NCBI GenBank assembly: GCA_013396915.1
Contig: VWZL01002491.1
Location: 332,393-396,392, forward strand
Direction of reading: 5' to 3'
Source: Stercorarius parasiticus
Taxonomy: Eukaryota > Chordata > Aves > Charadriiformes > Stercorariidae
Length of the DNA stretch: 64,000 nucleotides
Shown: piece after piece, positions 26,568-38,912 of the stretch
Layout of the letters: every line of letters begins with the position of its first letter
Numbering within the stretch: the stretch's first letter is position 1
The notes under the pieces: generated by a model
Databases searched by the model: none
The model's input: the letters and a program-made list of their open reading frames with translations, nothing else
Told to the model about the DNA's origin: nothing
Translations under genes and position numbers: made by a program

Positions 26568-26625
26568 GTTAAAAATGTATGTTACCTCCTGTTAAAAATG
26601 TATGTTACCTCCTGTTAAAAATGGA
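26568..26625 (+). repeat. 23-bp tandem repeat, about 2.5 copies
   Basis: The unit gttaaaaatgtatgttacctcct occurs twice without a mismatch (26568-26590 and 26591-26613). A partial third copy (gttaaaaatgga) follows at 26614-26625. Confidence 0.95.
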
Positions 26626-29600
26626 TATATTACATGCCTTCTGCATAACTATCTTTAAGATAAATTACTCATCCAGGATGTGTAAATCCTGTATCCAATT
26701 TCCCATAAACTGGGGCACCCAAACACAACTTTACCAATTTTCTGGAGACAGTTTTCCCACAAGGGTATGCCAACAGTATGGCATAGTCCTTGCTGGGGAA
26801 GCTTATTATTCTCATTGCAGGACATATTGACAGACACTAAATCTTGCAAGAATTGGATTAAACAGTAAGTAGAAGCAGGAATTGGGCTCCCTATTTTATC
26901 TGAGTGCTTAAACACTAGGATACAAATTAACCTCTTCCCCTGTTTTTTCTCTGGAATGCTGACATTATTATAGTTATTTAGTGCCCCACCTTCAACCTCT
27001 ATTTTTTATTGAAATCACAACTTCTAATGACTTTAAGTCAACTTTTCTTGCCAGCTGCTACTGTCACTGATAGTTTTTGACTGCTCATTCATCTGTAGGC
27101 ACATACAGGTGCATATCAAACCTGTAAATGACTAGCTAATAGTAAATTTGGCCCAAAACTTATTTGAGGGGGTGGAGGGAAGGGGTGCTCTTCCACTTGA
27201 CCTGATTAAATGCAGAACACAGAAACCAAAGAATAGATGTAAAATATACAGTTAGCTCTTTGGTACTAAGCAAAATTAAATCTAAACCAACACCTGCATT
27301 ATACTGCATCCACGACAAAGACCAAAATGTCGCTTTTCATTCAATGCCTATGTTGAGCACGAATTAAAGATAGTACTTTAATATCATTTACAAATATGTG
27401 TTAGCTATTATAACATCATTTGTTTCAGTCACTCAGTACTAATACTTAAATACAAAGTAATAGTTCAACAACTCTATTGACAGCATGATAAATTACAAGA
27501 AACCAAATGAGTAAAAGGTACTATACGTGCCATCACACAACTAGGGAGACTGTAAAAATAACAGAAATCTTTAATTAACTCAGGAAATTAAAAGGTGACT
27601 TTAATAAAGAAGCTTAATAACAAGACACACTCAGAAGAACTCACTAGCACATGTTAATCAAGAACGCGAAATAATTTCAGGTACACAAATGACTAGATGC
27701 TTATATGCAGCCTGAATTAAAGATAAATGTTTTAAACTGATATCCACATAAATGATGAATCTATGATATTAAAGACTATAAACACAGGCACTGACCATAG
27801 GTGTCTAATAAATAACAACTGGAAGCAGGGCTGATTCCTTAATGACCACATATTAAATGACAGCAAAACTACATTGAGACTCATTCTGCAGTTTATGCCA
27901 TACACAGATATTGTAGGTTCAGAGCTAATAACCCTATGTTTACATGTAGATAATAAAAGCTCTTAACATAGGTAGGGTTTTTTTCAGATGAGAACTAGCG
28001 CGTGTTTATTTATTGCAGCAAATGTCAGATTGTTATGTTGTTAAGTTTTATTTCTGATAGCTGCCTAACCATAATTCCTTTGGTTTCGACAATTGTATTT
28101 ATTGAATGTGCAATATAAACAAAGGAAATAAGTAATATTTGTGGAAAACTCACTGTACACATCTAATAGGCGTTCTTGCAGAAACACAAGTATGGTTGTT
28201 TCTTATTCAAATATACCTTAAAAATACCAATATGGGCAATAAATGTAGGTCCTGCAATATTTAATTTGAGAAAATGGCAAATTTTACAGTGTTTGAGGTG
28301 TTCAAACACACAACACTGGCACTTCAGTGGTATTCTTAATTGATAACAATTGAAGGCAAGATATTTCAATTAAGAGTCCCTATAATTAATTGAATTTCTT
28401 AACTACAAAACCTCCCTGTAAATAAGTGATAGCCTCCTAAACTTAGAGCATTTAAAACATAGACTCAGAATATAAGTATTCTGAAATTAATGAGGAAAAT
28501 TATGACTAAAGTATTCATTAAATAATATCAAATATTAGTATTGTCCATCTTCACTGGTGTGGAAAATGTCTGGGAAAGTTCAGCCTCTCTAGTTTTAATG
28601 CAACTTTCAGGAAATAGCAACAGGCTTTGGCAATATACAGTTCCATGGTAGATTTTAAGTTCCAAACAAAATAAACTTTTTTAAAGTTTAGCCAAACCTT
28701 TACAAAGTTGTTAACTGCTGGAGCATTCCAGATGTTGCTTTCAGTGACAAAACGCAAATTCCATGGAACCAGTAGAGATCACATTGAAAGACGTGAATTA
28801 TATTTGAAATGCGTCTCAATATCTTATGTAATTATAGCCTTGATAGTGATAAGCTACCAAGTGAATTTTAATATTGGAATACTATTTTAGAGAACATTTA
28901 GAAATGATCTCTTGATTTTCCTAATCTCAGTCCATATTCAGCATAATGTTCTTCCTACAAAACGTGCTGCGTGAGTTATGGAATTAAACTTACACAATTT
29001 ATAAACCGTGTTTGTTAACTTATTCAAATGAATTTGGCAATGTACAGTGGTACCACATTTATTCTCAGCAGCCATGCCTCCCCACCCCCTCAGTTTATTC
29101 ATTTCCTAAAGGAAATTGCAAGTTAATAGAAAAAGCAGCACTGGAACTGCCTCACATCCTATAGTTATTAATTAAGTAAAGTCTGGTTCAGTAACTCTGG
29201 ATACTAAAAATACAGAGTTAAACAAAGCCAAGTGCTTCTTGAAATGAAGTTTCAACTTCAGCAATCATTCTACAAAATTTATGCATTAAGATCTACATCT
29301 TCCCTTTAAGGAGTTTTTCCCAAAATCTCCGAGTAAAAACATGACTGCACTTGACCATTTCTTCTGAAGGACTCATGTCTAAAACACAATGCAGAAGCAT
29401 CAAAATAAGTTATGTTACTGTCGTACAGAAACCGCTTGGTATATAATTCGCCTTTATTCCTATATGCAGATTATTACCCTGCAATTAATAAAACAAGAAG
29501 GTGCACTACGTGCTTTATTGATAGTATATAGTAGTTAGCAAAGCTTAAAATGCACTTACGTGAGAAACTTTTAAATGTTCCTGATATCTGTAGGTCTTAC

Positions 29601-31486
29601 AGGCTAATTTATAGTTGCATTTGGTATTGAATGTTAAGTAAGTAGATAGCATGCTGGGAAAAATGCACATAAACTCAGGTTATAGCAACTCTATTCCTTT
29701 ATAGCGAACCTTTTCTTGAAAGTGAACAGGTTATTATTAAAACTTTTTTTTTTTTTTGAATTGAGGACAATAACAGCTTCAACAACTATGACAAATATCT
29801 TTTAAATTCTGAATAGAATAAATATATAAAAAAACTTGTTGCAAGTTTAGAAGTTGTAAACAACTGACACTATAAATGGGAGACAAAGTAGGAAATATTG
29901 ATGAATTTAATCTGTGAACGTGTATGTTACAGAGAATATTTGAAAGCAAACCAGTTTGTATCCTATGGAGTAATTGGGCCCCTTCTTCCTTCAGGCAATT
30001 GAATGGATGGGAGCCTCTAACTGAAAAGCAATGAGAAGGAAAGAGAAATGCCCCAATACCCTGGATTTTATGACAGACTAAATGAAACCCCTTATTATAG
30101 ATGGACTGGAATTCACCTTTGATTAAGTAGTATATATTTAGTTTGTTTTCCTCTCATATCTATTTTTTATACTCTAAACAAAATATTTGTGTCACACGAG
30201 AGGCGTTTGTTCGAAGTTAAACAGTAAGTAACTGCTATGACCCATCTTCAGAGGCTAAACTGTGCCCTCAGCATCACAGCTTACACCTTGAGAAGGCAAA
30301 ATGAGAAGCACTTACAGAGAAAGGAGAACATTCCTCATGGGAACAGAGAGGAACAAAATTCCTGGCGAGCGAGTGCAAGGCAGATGCAAGGCAAACCCCC
30401 TGCGTCTACCCCTGAAGTCACAGAAGCTGCCTGGGCAGCACTAGCACTTCTCCCGTTCAAAAAGAGCTGCCAGCTTGTGCTCCTCATCTTCAGCTAGAGG
30501 GGGTTTTGGGCTTTTATTACGAAGTAAGCAGAACCCTGTCTCCAACCTTGTCTCTAGCTATTAGCACCTCCATCTGCCAATTTCTGTAATAACCGAGTGT
30601 CTGTGCTTTGGCAGGCTGACTCCTGCAGAAACCCAGTCCGTGCTGCTGCCAGTAACACACATGGGACTGAACTAATGACACCAGAGCAGAGTTTATAGCA
30701 AGAAAGAAAAAAAAAAGGGGAATAAAGGCTCACTCATAACAATAAAGCACAGAAGTTACGTGACAGGCAGCATCAAGGTTTCCGTTACTATTAGCTTAAA
30801 TGGAAAAAAACCACAATCTCTAAGTTATTAAACATGAAACTGAAGCAACAAAAAGTATTGTATTATTAGCAAGCTTTCTTGTAGAGGTTTAAAACCTATT
30901 CCATCAACTTGGCTACACCTGATTTGTGTATTTATGAAAAGGGATGAGTAATAAATGAGTGCCTTTCAGATTTGCTATTGCTTTGCTTATATTGGGAATT
31001 TTAGCTCCCCTTTTTCCTTCCCCTCAAACTGATGCAAACAAAAATGTTGTGTATCAGCAAATCTTCCCATAATTTATATGGTCACCTATGGTAATAGTGC
31101 ACAGCAATTGAGGCCTTTATGATTGCTTTCTTTTATGAAAAAGCTCTTATAATGAGTAGTGGATATACTGAATACCTCAAATAGTACGGAAGTAAGACCA
31201 TTAACCCAAATTAATTTCAATTTTTTTATTCCTTACGGACACATTTGCTCATCTGCACCTGAGCTCCAGTTCCTTCTCCCCTGCAAAACGTATTCAGGTC
31301 CTAGGGTCCTTGGTATACTTTTGAAAAATCTTTTTAATGACAGTGCTGAAACTCTAGTTCAAATGTTAAAGGATATATCCCTGTCTGCAATGTGTGCTGT
31401 GCCACACCGTGTGTGCTGGTGGTTCTTTACTCCAAAAATTACCACAAATTATTTCATACAAAACCCCAAACACTTAAGATATCCGT
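26626..31486. other. ATRNL1 intron segment
   Basis: AT-rich and gene-free as far as I can see. Small features are a G-rich stretch at 27170-27188 (three runs of three or more G plus a GG) and a T14 run at 29744-29757. The 30237-30497 plus-strand frame lies in a slightly GC-richer stretch without recognisable content. Confidence 0.55.
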
Positions 31487-31918
31487 TTTAGAGCACAATA
31501 TCTCCTATGACGACAGGCTGAGAGAGCTGGGGTTGTTCAGCCTGGAGAAGAGAAGGCTCCGGGGAGACCTTATAGCAGCCTTCCAGCACCTAAAGGGGGC
31601 CTACAGGAAGGATGGGGTGGGACTCTTTATCAGGGAGTGTAGTGATAGGATGAGGGGTAAAGGTTTTAAACTGAAAGAGGGGAGATTTAAATTAGATATT
31701 TGGAAGAAATTCTTTACTGTGAGGGTGGTGAGGCACTGGAACAGGTTGCCCAGAGAAGTTGTGGATGCCCCGTCCCTGGAGGTGTTCAAAACCAGGTCGG
31801 ATGGGGCTTTGAAAAACTTGGTCTAGTGGGAGGCGTCCCTGCCCAGGGCAGGGAGGTTGGAACTAGGTGATTTTTAAGGTCCCTTCCAATCCAAATCATT
31901 CTATGGTTCTGTTTCTAT
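31487..31918 (+). mobile_element. CR1 LINE, 5'-truncated 3' fragment
   Basis: The CR1 consensus starts abruptly at about 31487 (gagcacaatatctcctatgacgacaggctg) and continues without large gaps through the ORF2 C-terminus and 3' UTR (ggaggcgtccctgcccagggcag, ggtcccttccaatcc). It ends in a decayed octamer tail (cattctatggttctgtttctatc). The 5' truncation is the usual product of incomplete reverse transcription. The element is on the plus strand, antisense to ATRNL1. Confidence 0.95.
31490..31826 (+). pseudogene. CR1 ORF2 C-terminal remnant, frame still open
   Basis: About 112 codons of CR1 ORF2 C-terminus are open to the natural stop TAG at 31824-31826. Visible pieces are YDDRLRELGLFSLEKRRLRG, DLIAAFQHLKGAYRKDG, FFTVRVVRHWNRLPREVV and the end DGALKNLV. 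The frame extends accidentally upstream into non-CR1 sequence to 31392. It lacks the endonuclease and the reverse-transcriptase catalytic core, so it is not functional. Confidence 0.9.
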
Positions 31919-32228
31919 CTCCTTTAAAACTCCATGCACACTAACTGCTCGGCTCTTGGGCTTCTCACCAGTGCATCACAGTGCACTGCCCTGACAGGTT
32001 TCCCAAAACAACTATTTGAGTAGTCATACCCTGAGAGCTGGACTGCTGAAGTGATCGACCTTAAAAATAACCCAGGAAAATAAAAGCAGGTTGGGGTTTT
32101 TTAGAGTAGGATAACTTCCCTGATTCATTTAACAGAGTGGTTGTTCAAGCAGTTTTGGGGGACCCAGGCAAAAGTGTACAGGTTAAGGGCGTAAGTGTTA
32201 GGGGTCTGATGCAGAGGAGTGAAAATAT

Positions 32229-32250
32229 TATCATAGAATCATAGAATTAT
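32229..32250 (-). mobile_element. Possible CR1 3' tail on the opposite strand
   Basis: The string tatcatagaatcatagaatt is the reverse complement of two CR1 tail octamers (ATTCTATG). The following bases (agccagtactgccactaagcag) do not clearly continue a CR1 3' UTR, so it is either a very short and diverged insertion or a coincidental simple repeat. Confidence 0.45.
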
Positions 32251-35033
32251 AAGCCAGTACTGCCACTAAGCAGCTGAGAACATCAAACCACATATTCCTT
32301 TGCCAGCATCCCTCTTTGATCACAGGAGCTACTTTCAAACTAACCAGTTACGTTAGTTGTACTAATCAAACTTAGACTAATTGTCTATTTGAAGACTGCC
32401 ATTGCTTGAGGATTGCCATTGCTTTCTTCAGACTGAAAGAGGGCTTGTTCCCTGAAAGCTGGCTTGATTTTCCTTTCAGAAATGTATTAGTTTAACAAAA
32501 TACATGGCTTTTCTGGGAAATCTTTATTTTCCTACAGAGTATGAGATTAACACACTGGTGCGTTAAATTTTATGTAAGCAGGATATATTTCTCCAACCTC
32601 TTAGCCATTGTCTCAGTTTTCTCTGGAAGACTAGGTCTGTTGCAGGAAAAATGACCACTATTTCGATTCCAGGGAGAGCATTTTTTATTTTTTTTTTTTA
32701 ATATCGGCTCTTTATCTTCCTTGATCTAAAAAACCCCTCAACTTTACCAATGAAGAAAACCAGAACTCAGAAATAACTCCTCTCACCACTTGCTCAAAGA
32801 AAGGTATAAAGCACTATGCTTCCACAGCTCTGTGGCATTGCCTCACTCTTCTGCAATTAGAAACAGGTTCTTAGGTACTGCTGTTTTGGCAGAGATCGCA
32901 TAAGGCAGACACATTTAAGTAGGGAAATAAATTAGGCACATCCTGCAATAATAACCTCCAGTTATGAGTGAAATAATAACTGTAAGTTTTTATTGGCCTG
33001 GAACGTGCTAGAACAGAAAATATAGAAATGGAAAGAGATCACTTTCTGTGATGTTTCTGAAATCATAAAATCTTCCATAATGTTATCTCATTGAAGTTTG
33101 CTTATTTTTTGAGACGCTTTAAGAAATCAAGTTTTCCCCATAAGCTAACAAAGTATTCAATTTTTTGAAAAATTTCTTTTACATTCTTCAAAAAACTGAA
33201 AAGCTAATTTCTGGTCCTCCCCTTAATAGTTCAGGAGTATATGTACATGACTCCAAAAAGAAGAAATGCCTAGTTCTTCCTTTTTTGATGAGGTAAAACC
33301 ATATTTTAAGTCATTTCCCCCCAAATCTTGTTTTTCTCGCCTATTTAAAAGAGGAGAAAATTAAAAGAAATCAAACAGCTAGAGCAGAGTAATAAACAAA
33401 TTAATCATAATGATGGGAAGGTCATGTTCTCAGATCCTTCTATTTATACTCTCTATATACTATATGTATGTTTGTAATATGGAGTGTATTTCTACCTGCA
33501 CTTTCTAGGTCATGAAAGAGAAAAGATAAAATCGTTATTCAGCATCAAGATTTTGCGTTGGCAACATTTTTGCGACACTTACACCATTTCTCCAGTTCAC
33601 AGAGACTTTGACAACCACTATCTGCTACATAATACAACTATTTTTGCCGAGAGAGGAAAGCAGCGCAGTTTGGCAGTGGACAAATTGTAATCAAGGGTCA
33701 ACAGAATCTGTGTATAAATCAGTGGGTTGCTCTGTTTTTCTAGACTCAGACCTAGGAAAACAAGCGTATGTACAAGGGAAAGCCCATATCTACTGGCACA
33801 TAAACCTCTCAGTGAAGGGACAGATGTTCATCAAGGATATTCAGATACTACAGTGACTGCAACGAAGTTCCAGCTAATGAAGATTTATGGCAGAAATGAG
33901 ACAGTGCTTAGAAGGAATGAAGGAAAAAGGATTATCAGTCACACAGGAAATAAGAGGTAGATGGGAGCTGGGGGAAATTGCTCTGGGAAAGCTATGCAGT
34001 ATGGCAGGAAAAAGTCTTGATCGGAGAGATATTCTCACTGATGGAGACAAGTTTTATCACAGTGATGGTTAACAAAGAAGCAGCTGGGACACCAGGCTAC
34101 AAAATTTCCCAAAAGAAGCAATGCAGTAAGTAGAATAAGGCTAAAAATAGCTGTCGAGGAGATAAACCCAGGTAAGCAGTCGTTTTCTACCAACAGAAAA
34201 AACAGTAAAATTAAAAATATTCAAGCCTTTAACTTGCTTATTACAACATCTACAATATGTCCCAATTGTTTAATATGCTTCCTCTCAGTAAGCATATTAA
34301 AGAAAAAGAAAAGGAACAATGAATTCATTCATACACACATGATACAAAATTACTTAAAATAGCTGCTGATGTACTTGCTTTACTGACTGTTGCCATCCTA
34401 AAAAGCTCATTAAAAGGAGAGAGATGACACTACCAAAATTTTACATTCCCTACAAGGTCACCACTAAAAATTATCACTACAATCCAGGTAAGATTGCACT
34501 CATTAATGCTTTTTTGGCCAGTTCATTCATGTTTTCTTATATAATGACAACATTCAGACCAGTATTCCTTTATCCTTCAGACAAAATGATGCGCCATCTA
34601 AAAATATTAACATAAATTTCACTGTAAGAGTATTAAAACCAAAGTAGTTCTATCCAAATTAATTTAGGTAAGTACACTAGATAAATAAATCAGTACCCTT
34701 CAACTCTCAGAAGGCACTTCAAGCAATTTCAAGTCATTAAAAATACTTTTAGTTCTAACATTTTGGCTCTTAGAACAGTCTTAATGGTTATATGACAGTA
34801 TGTTCTACTACTGGCTGTATGGCTTTTATTACATGCCCTGATCTATTTGATGATCATGGCAGCTTTTTAGAGAACTACAAAGAAAAACTGAAATAATGAA
34901 TTATTTTTCAGACAAGTCTAATAAAAGTGTTAATCAAAAATACAATAAATGTCAGAAGCTCTCATAAATCCTAGATTTTATGTATTCCTCTTTCTAAACA
35001 TTCAGCCAATGGAAGAACACTCTTAAAAGGGGG
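32251..35033. other. ATRNL1 intron segment
   Basis: No exon recognised. The stretch 33480-34075 holds several overlapping plus-strand frames of 61-82 codons in all three phases, which is what purine-rich non-coding DNA gives. A T-rich run is at 32682-32702. Confidence 0.55.
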
Positions 35034-35077
35034 AAAAAAAAAATAAAGAAAAAAAAAAAAGAGAAAAAAAAAAAGAG
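35034..35077 (+). repeat. A-rich low-complexity tract
   Basis: A runs are interrupted by single G or T bases (aaataaagaaaa, gagaaaa). No gene-like sequence precedes it that would make it a retrocopy tail. Confidence 0.9.
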
Positions 35078-35840
35078 GGCAAAAGCCAAGAAAGAGAACA
35101 AAAGCACTCCACATGCATTTACAAAATCTCACCAACTTATTTATCTGATCTCATTTCCTGATTTATGAACTACTATTATTCTCCTATGACTTAATTTCTG
35201 ACGGCTTATAAACATTGCATATAGATGAATATGATTATGTTTGATTTCTGGTTAGATTATAAGGTATTCCCATATGACAAGATACAGTCAATTATTTCCC
35301 CCTTATGCTACTATTATGAAATATTAGTGGGTTTTAATATACTTTATCAGAATAAGAATCACTCCCCAACCCATTTTCCAGTGACTTGAATGTCACTGAT
35401 CCTGAGACAACAAACAGGATATGTTTCAGAGTACAACTTGAAATGCATCTAGCCAATTTATAATGATAATTTTCCTTTTTTGATGATATTTTCCAAGACT
35501 AAATGTGATTTGACCCTCTTTCCATCAACTTTTAAATCCTCCTTGAAAAAAAATCTTCATTGGTAAGTGAGGAGAATATAACTACACATAGCACTGTAGA
35601 TTTGTTAGCAAGAATTCATTTTGCATTTTTATGAGGTTCCAAGAATATTATGTTGGAAGGTGAAATTATAGAGCTGTCAATTATGTCTGTTGGATCCCGT
35701 ACCGATGTTAGTATGATGCTATGAAGTTTCAGGAATTCTTTGTGGGGTTTCCATAGAGCTGTGTAGATGCTTTGTTCTACCTATGGTGCAAATACCTGCT
35801 AATTTTCTTCACTTTATAACTGAAATCACTGAACTAAATG

Positions 35841-35856
35841 AAAAAAAAAAAAAAAA
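35841..35856 (+). repeat. A16 homopolymer
   Basis: Sixteen consecutive A follow gaactaaatg. No target-site duplication or processed-gene body is visible next to it. Confidence 0.95.
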
Positions 35857-36108
35857 GGTAAAAATTGTTAGACGCATAGGCAAAAAGATGGAGTTTTGTA
35901 ACAGAAATCAGGGAGGCTTCCAGATCTCTTGATAACAGTGGTGCAGTAGATAGCCATTCTGAGTCACAATATGTATTTTGCTCTACCATCAACATACACA
36001 CATAAACACTTATAGCAACACCTAGAAAAAAATAAGTTGCCAATTGACTTTAGCATGCATTAGGTATTGTTTCTCTTGCAGCATATTCCTCATGCAAACA
36101 CAGACTGC

Positions 36109-36126
36109 ATATATATGTATATATAA

Positions 36127-36151
<25 letters not shown>
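36109..36151 (+). repeat. Compound (TA)n(AG)n microsatellite
   Basis: An imperfect TA tract (36109-36125) runs directly into about twelve AG units (36127-36150). It is likely to vary in length between individuals. Confidence 0.95.
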
Positions 36152-36158
<7 letters not shown>

Positions 36159-38518
36159 TACACCTTACAGAGATTCCACAGAATTCTTCAATAACCTTCA
36201 TACCCAGAGGAGAGTCCAGTTAGTTTAAATGTGTGATTCTAGGTGTAGAAAGTGAAATCTATACAAAAAAGTTCCACGGAGTACTTTTAGGAATACCAAT
36301 GTGACACGTCTGAGAGTGCTGCTCTAATATGAGAGCATCAAAAGATACAGACAGTCCCTACATTTGAAAACTGTGATAATGAATGCTTCTCTACAGTTCC
36401 CTCTTTTATAGAATAACCAATAGCAGGAATCGTCACCATATGCTTGATGTTTCATCAAACATCCAAGTCAGCTCATTTTATATATTCATACTTCTTTCAG
36501 AATGTGTAAATTAATTTTATTTTTAATCAATGATTAGTTCCTTTGCCTATATATTTCCCACTTAATATAATAAACCAAATAACGTTTACTGGTAACTTTA
36601 CAAGAACTCAGAAAAACAAAATTGATTTCCCCCCCCAGCCTTTTTCATCAGTATGGGTTTAATAGTTTAATAAGTGACTCTGATAAGGACAATTTGTCAG
36701 ATAGTCATTGAAAATAAACATAACATGTATTGAACTTCACTTTTTTCCCCAGATTTTGTTGAAGCATCAGTATGGAAGAATAGGGTCTAAAAATTAAAGG
36801 AATACTGTAATTTGAATGCATTACTTTCTTAAGGAAGGAAGTCTGTACTCATTACCTGAATAGTTGCATCCATCCTTTATTAAGATTAGATGGATTTAGA
36901 ATAACAGGATCAATATGTTAGGAGAAATTCATACATGAAGAGGCAATTTCAAAACAAAATTCGTGTCTTGATTCACAGCAATTTTGAGCATGATATTTTC
37001 CCCAACATATGTCCAACCGCATGTTTTTCTGAAGAACTATGACTAACCAGAAAAGCAGCTTGGTTTCATAGATGAACGCCTGGGCTTCTGTCACTTGAGA
37101 GATGAAGCGCTGTGCTTTTGGTCAGCATAACCTACGTTAACAGGGACTTTTCAACTCGAGCTTCACCTCCTGTATCTGCTGTAGCAGCAGTTCTAATAGG
37201 ATACAATCGTTTCAAACTGAGATTTATTTCACTTCGTTCTAATTAACCTGATCACTATCTAGCCATACGCATCTGTTAACATGAGACACAAAAAAAAAGT
37301 TTCTATCGTCATCTGCAGAAAATGCCATGACACTGTCTAAACATAGCATGCTGTCAAAGATGTAAAATGTCAGAGGAGGATGGTGAATCAGACAATCAGA
37401 TTAAAAGAGAGTGACATGAGTTAGGAAAAGGAGACTAATGCACATTGCAGTTACTGAATTCTGCTTCGATTATCAGATAGAACCCAGCATTTAAGTTTGA
37501 ATAATACAATACACGTAGAGAACAGACAAGTTCACACATATTGATCGCAGCATTAGCCCGAAGAGCAAAACATACACTTAAACCCATAGATCATTAACAA
37601 GATGCAATACTGACCAAATTACTAGCTAGCAAAGTTCAGTTTCCACTTCCAATGAAATAAGCAAATTAAGTGGACATTTTTGTCAGTGTCAAACCTGGAG
37701 GAGGAGCACACAAAAGTCTGTTATAATATTGTAATTTTGTATGAACTTTTCCAAAAGCGTTGCAGGAAAGAACAGGGTAAGCTTTTATACCAGTTTAACT
37801 AATCTTAGAAGAAAAATAAAAAGGCAGCAGTATCATAGGATTATTACTAATTATTTAAATCTCAGGAGGTGCAGGACAAGAATTAGAAGTAGCCTATCAT
37901 AATCACTTTATAACTTTAAATAAGAATGGAGCAATTTTACATGTATACTCTTATAAAGAAAAAGAAAACTGGAGGAACAGAGGAACAAAAGGAGGGAATT
38001 TAGGTTTTACTTAAAATGAGTCAGTATTTTGCTCTCATGCCAGCTTATTTTGCTTGAGCAAATCTCTACCTAGAGCAGAGGGAGAGATTCCATACTGTTG
38101 AGTTCAATATCACCTGACCGGATCAAACTCAGGAAATTTTGCTGAAAAAAAATCTCTCCTCTGCCACGTATTTGTTCTGTGACCCTTGTCAAGTCAAGTA
38201 GGTTCACCTCTCCACGTTTCCATTTCCTTGCCCACTTCTATTCAACTATAAAGCAAACATTTTAGGGCAAAGACTCTTCTTACCGCAAGCTTGCACCGTG
38301 TGTAGCCCAGTAGGAAATCTGATTTCACTTGGGACTGCAGTGTGTATAATAATCCAAATAAAGCATAACAAGAGTTCACGGAATTATGCAGCTACAAAGG
38401 TATGAAAGAGCAGCAAGATTAAGAAAAAAAAGTAATAAATTAATCTGGTTTTAAAAATCAAATGACAGAATTTGGATAGTGCTATGAGTAGTGCTGAATA
38501 AATGCACTTTGCTGAAAA
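36152..38518. other. ATRNL1 intron segment, no features
   Basis: I see nothing definable here beyond ordinary AT-rich sequence and a C8 run near 36630. No reading frame of 60 codons or more was noted in this stretch. Confidence 0.55.
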
Positions 38519-38597
38519 CCTTATTTATTATTTGATTATTCCTATAAGCAGACATGCCCTTATTTATTATTTGATTATTCCTATAAGCAGACATGCC
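38519..38597 (+). repeat. Perfect 39-bp tandem duplication
   Basis: The unit starting ccttatttattatttgatta occurs at 38519-38557 and again, with no mismatch seen, at 38558-38596. A single matching base follows. The lack of divergence suggests a recent slippage event. Confidence 0.95.
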
Positions 38598-38867
38598 AGT
38601 TCTTAATGATCGCCTCCTTCCAAGATGACACAGGATAACTTGACTTTTTTTTTTTATTTATTTATTTTTTTAATTCCAGAGACATTAGCCTCACCAATAT
38701 CTGTCCCAGATGGAGGTCTGGTGCAGATGTCTGCTTGTATGCAGAGATCATTGATCTCTGAAATCTGAGCTTGATATTAAAGACTTTGAGGATGAATCTT
38801 CTTGAGTGAGAAAATAATCTCTCTTTCAGAAACAGAACCCACCCACCCCCAAAACTTTCATTTATTA

Positions 38868-38912
38868 TGGCCCTAATCCTCATTAGAATTTACTCCCACT
38901 GACTTCCCTTTG
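38868..38912 (-). repeat. Possible ancient amniote repeat relic
   Basis: The arrangement ggccctaatcct followed by ttactcccactgacttcc resembles old dispersed repeats of reptiles and birds (cctgatcct, then actcccattgacttcaatggg) as I remember them. The relic is short and its ends are undefined. Confidence 0.4.

Noticed and set aside
33480..34075. Cluster of overlapping plus-strand frames
   Set aside because: All three phases are open in turn with no shared product, typical of purine-rich non-coding DNA.
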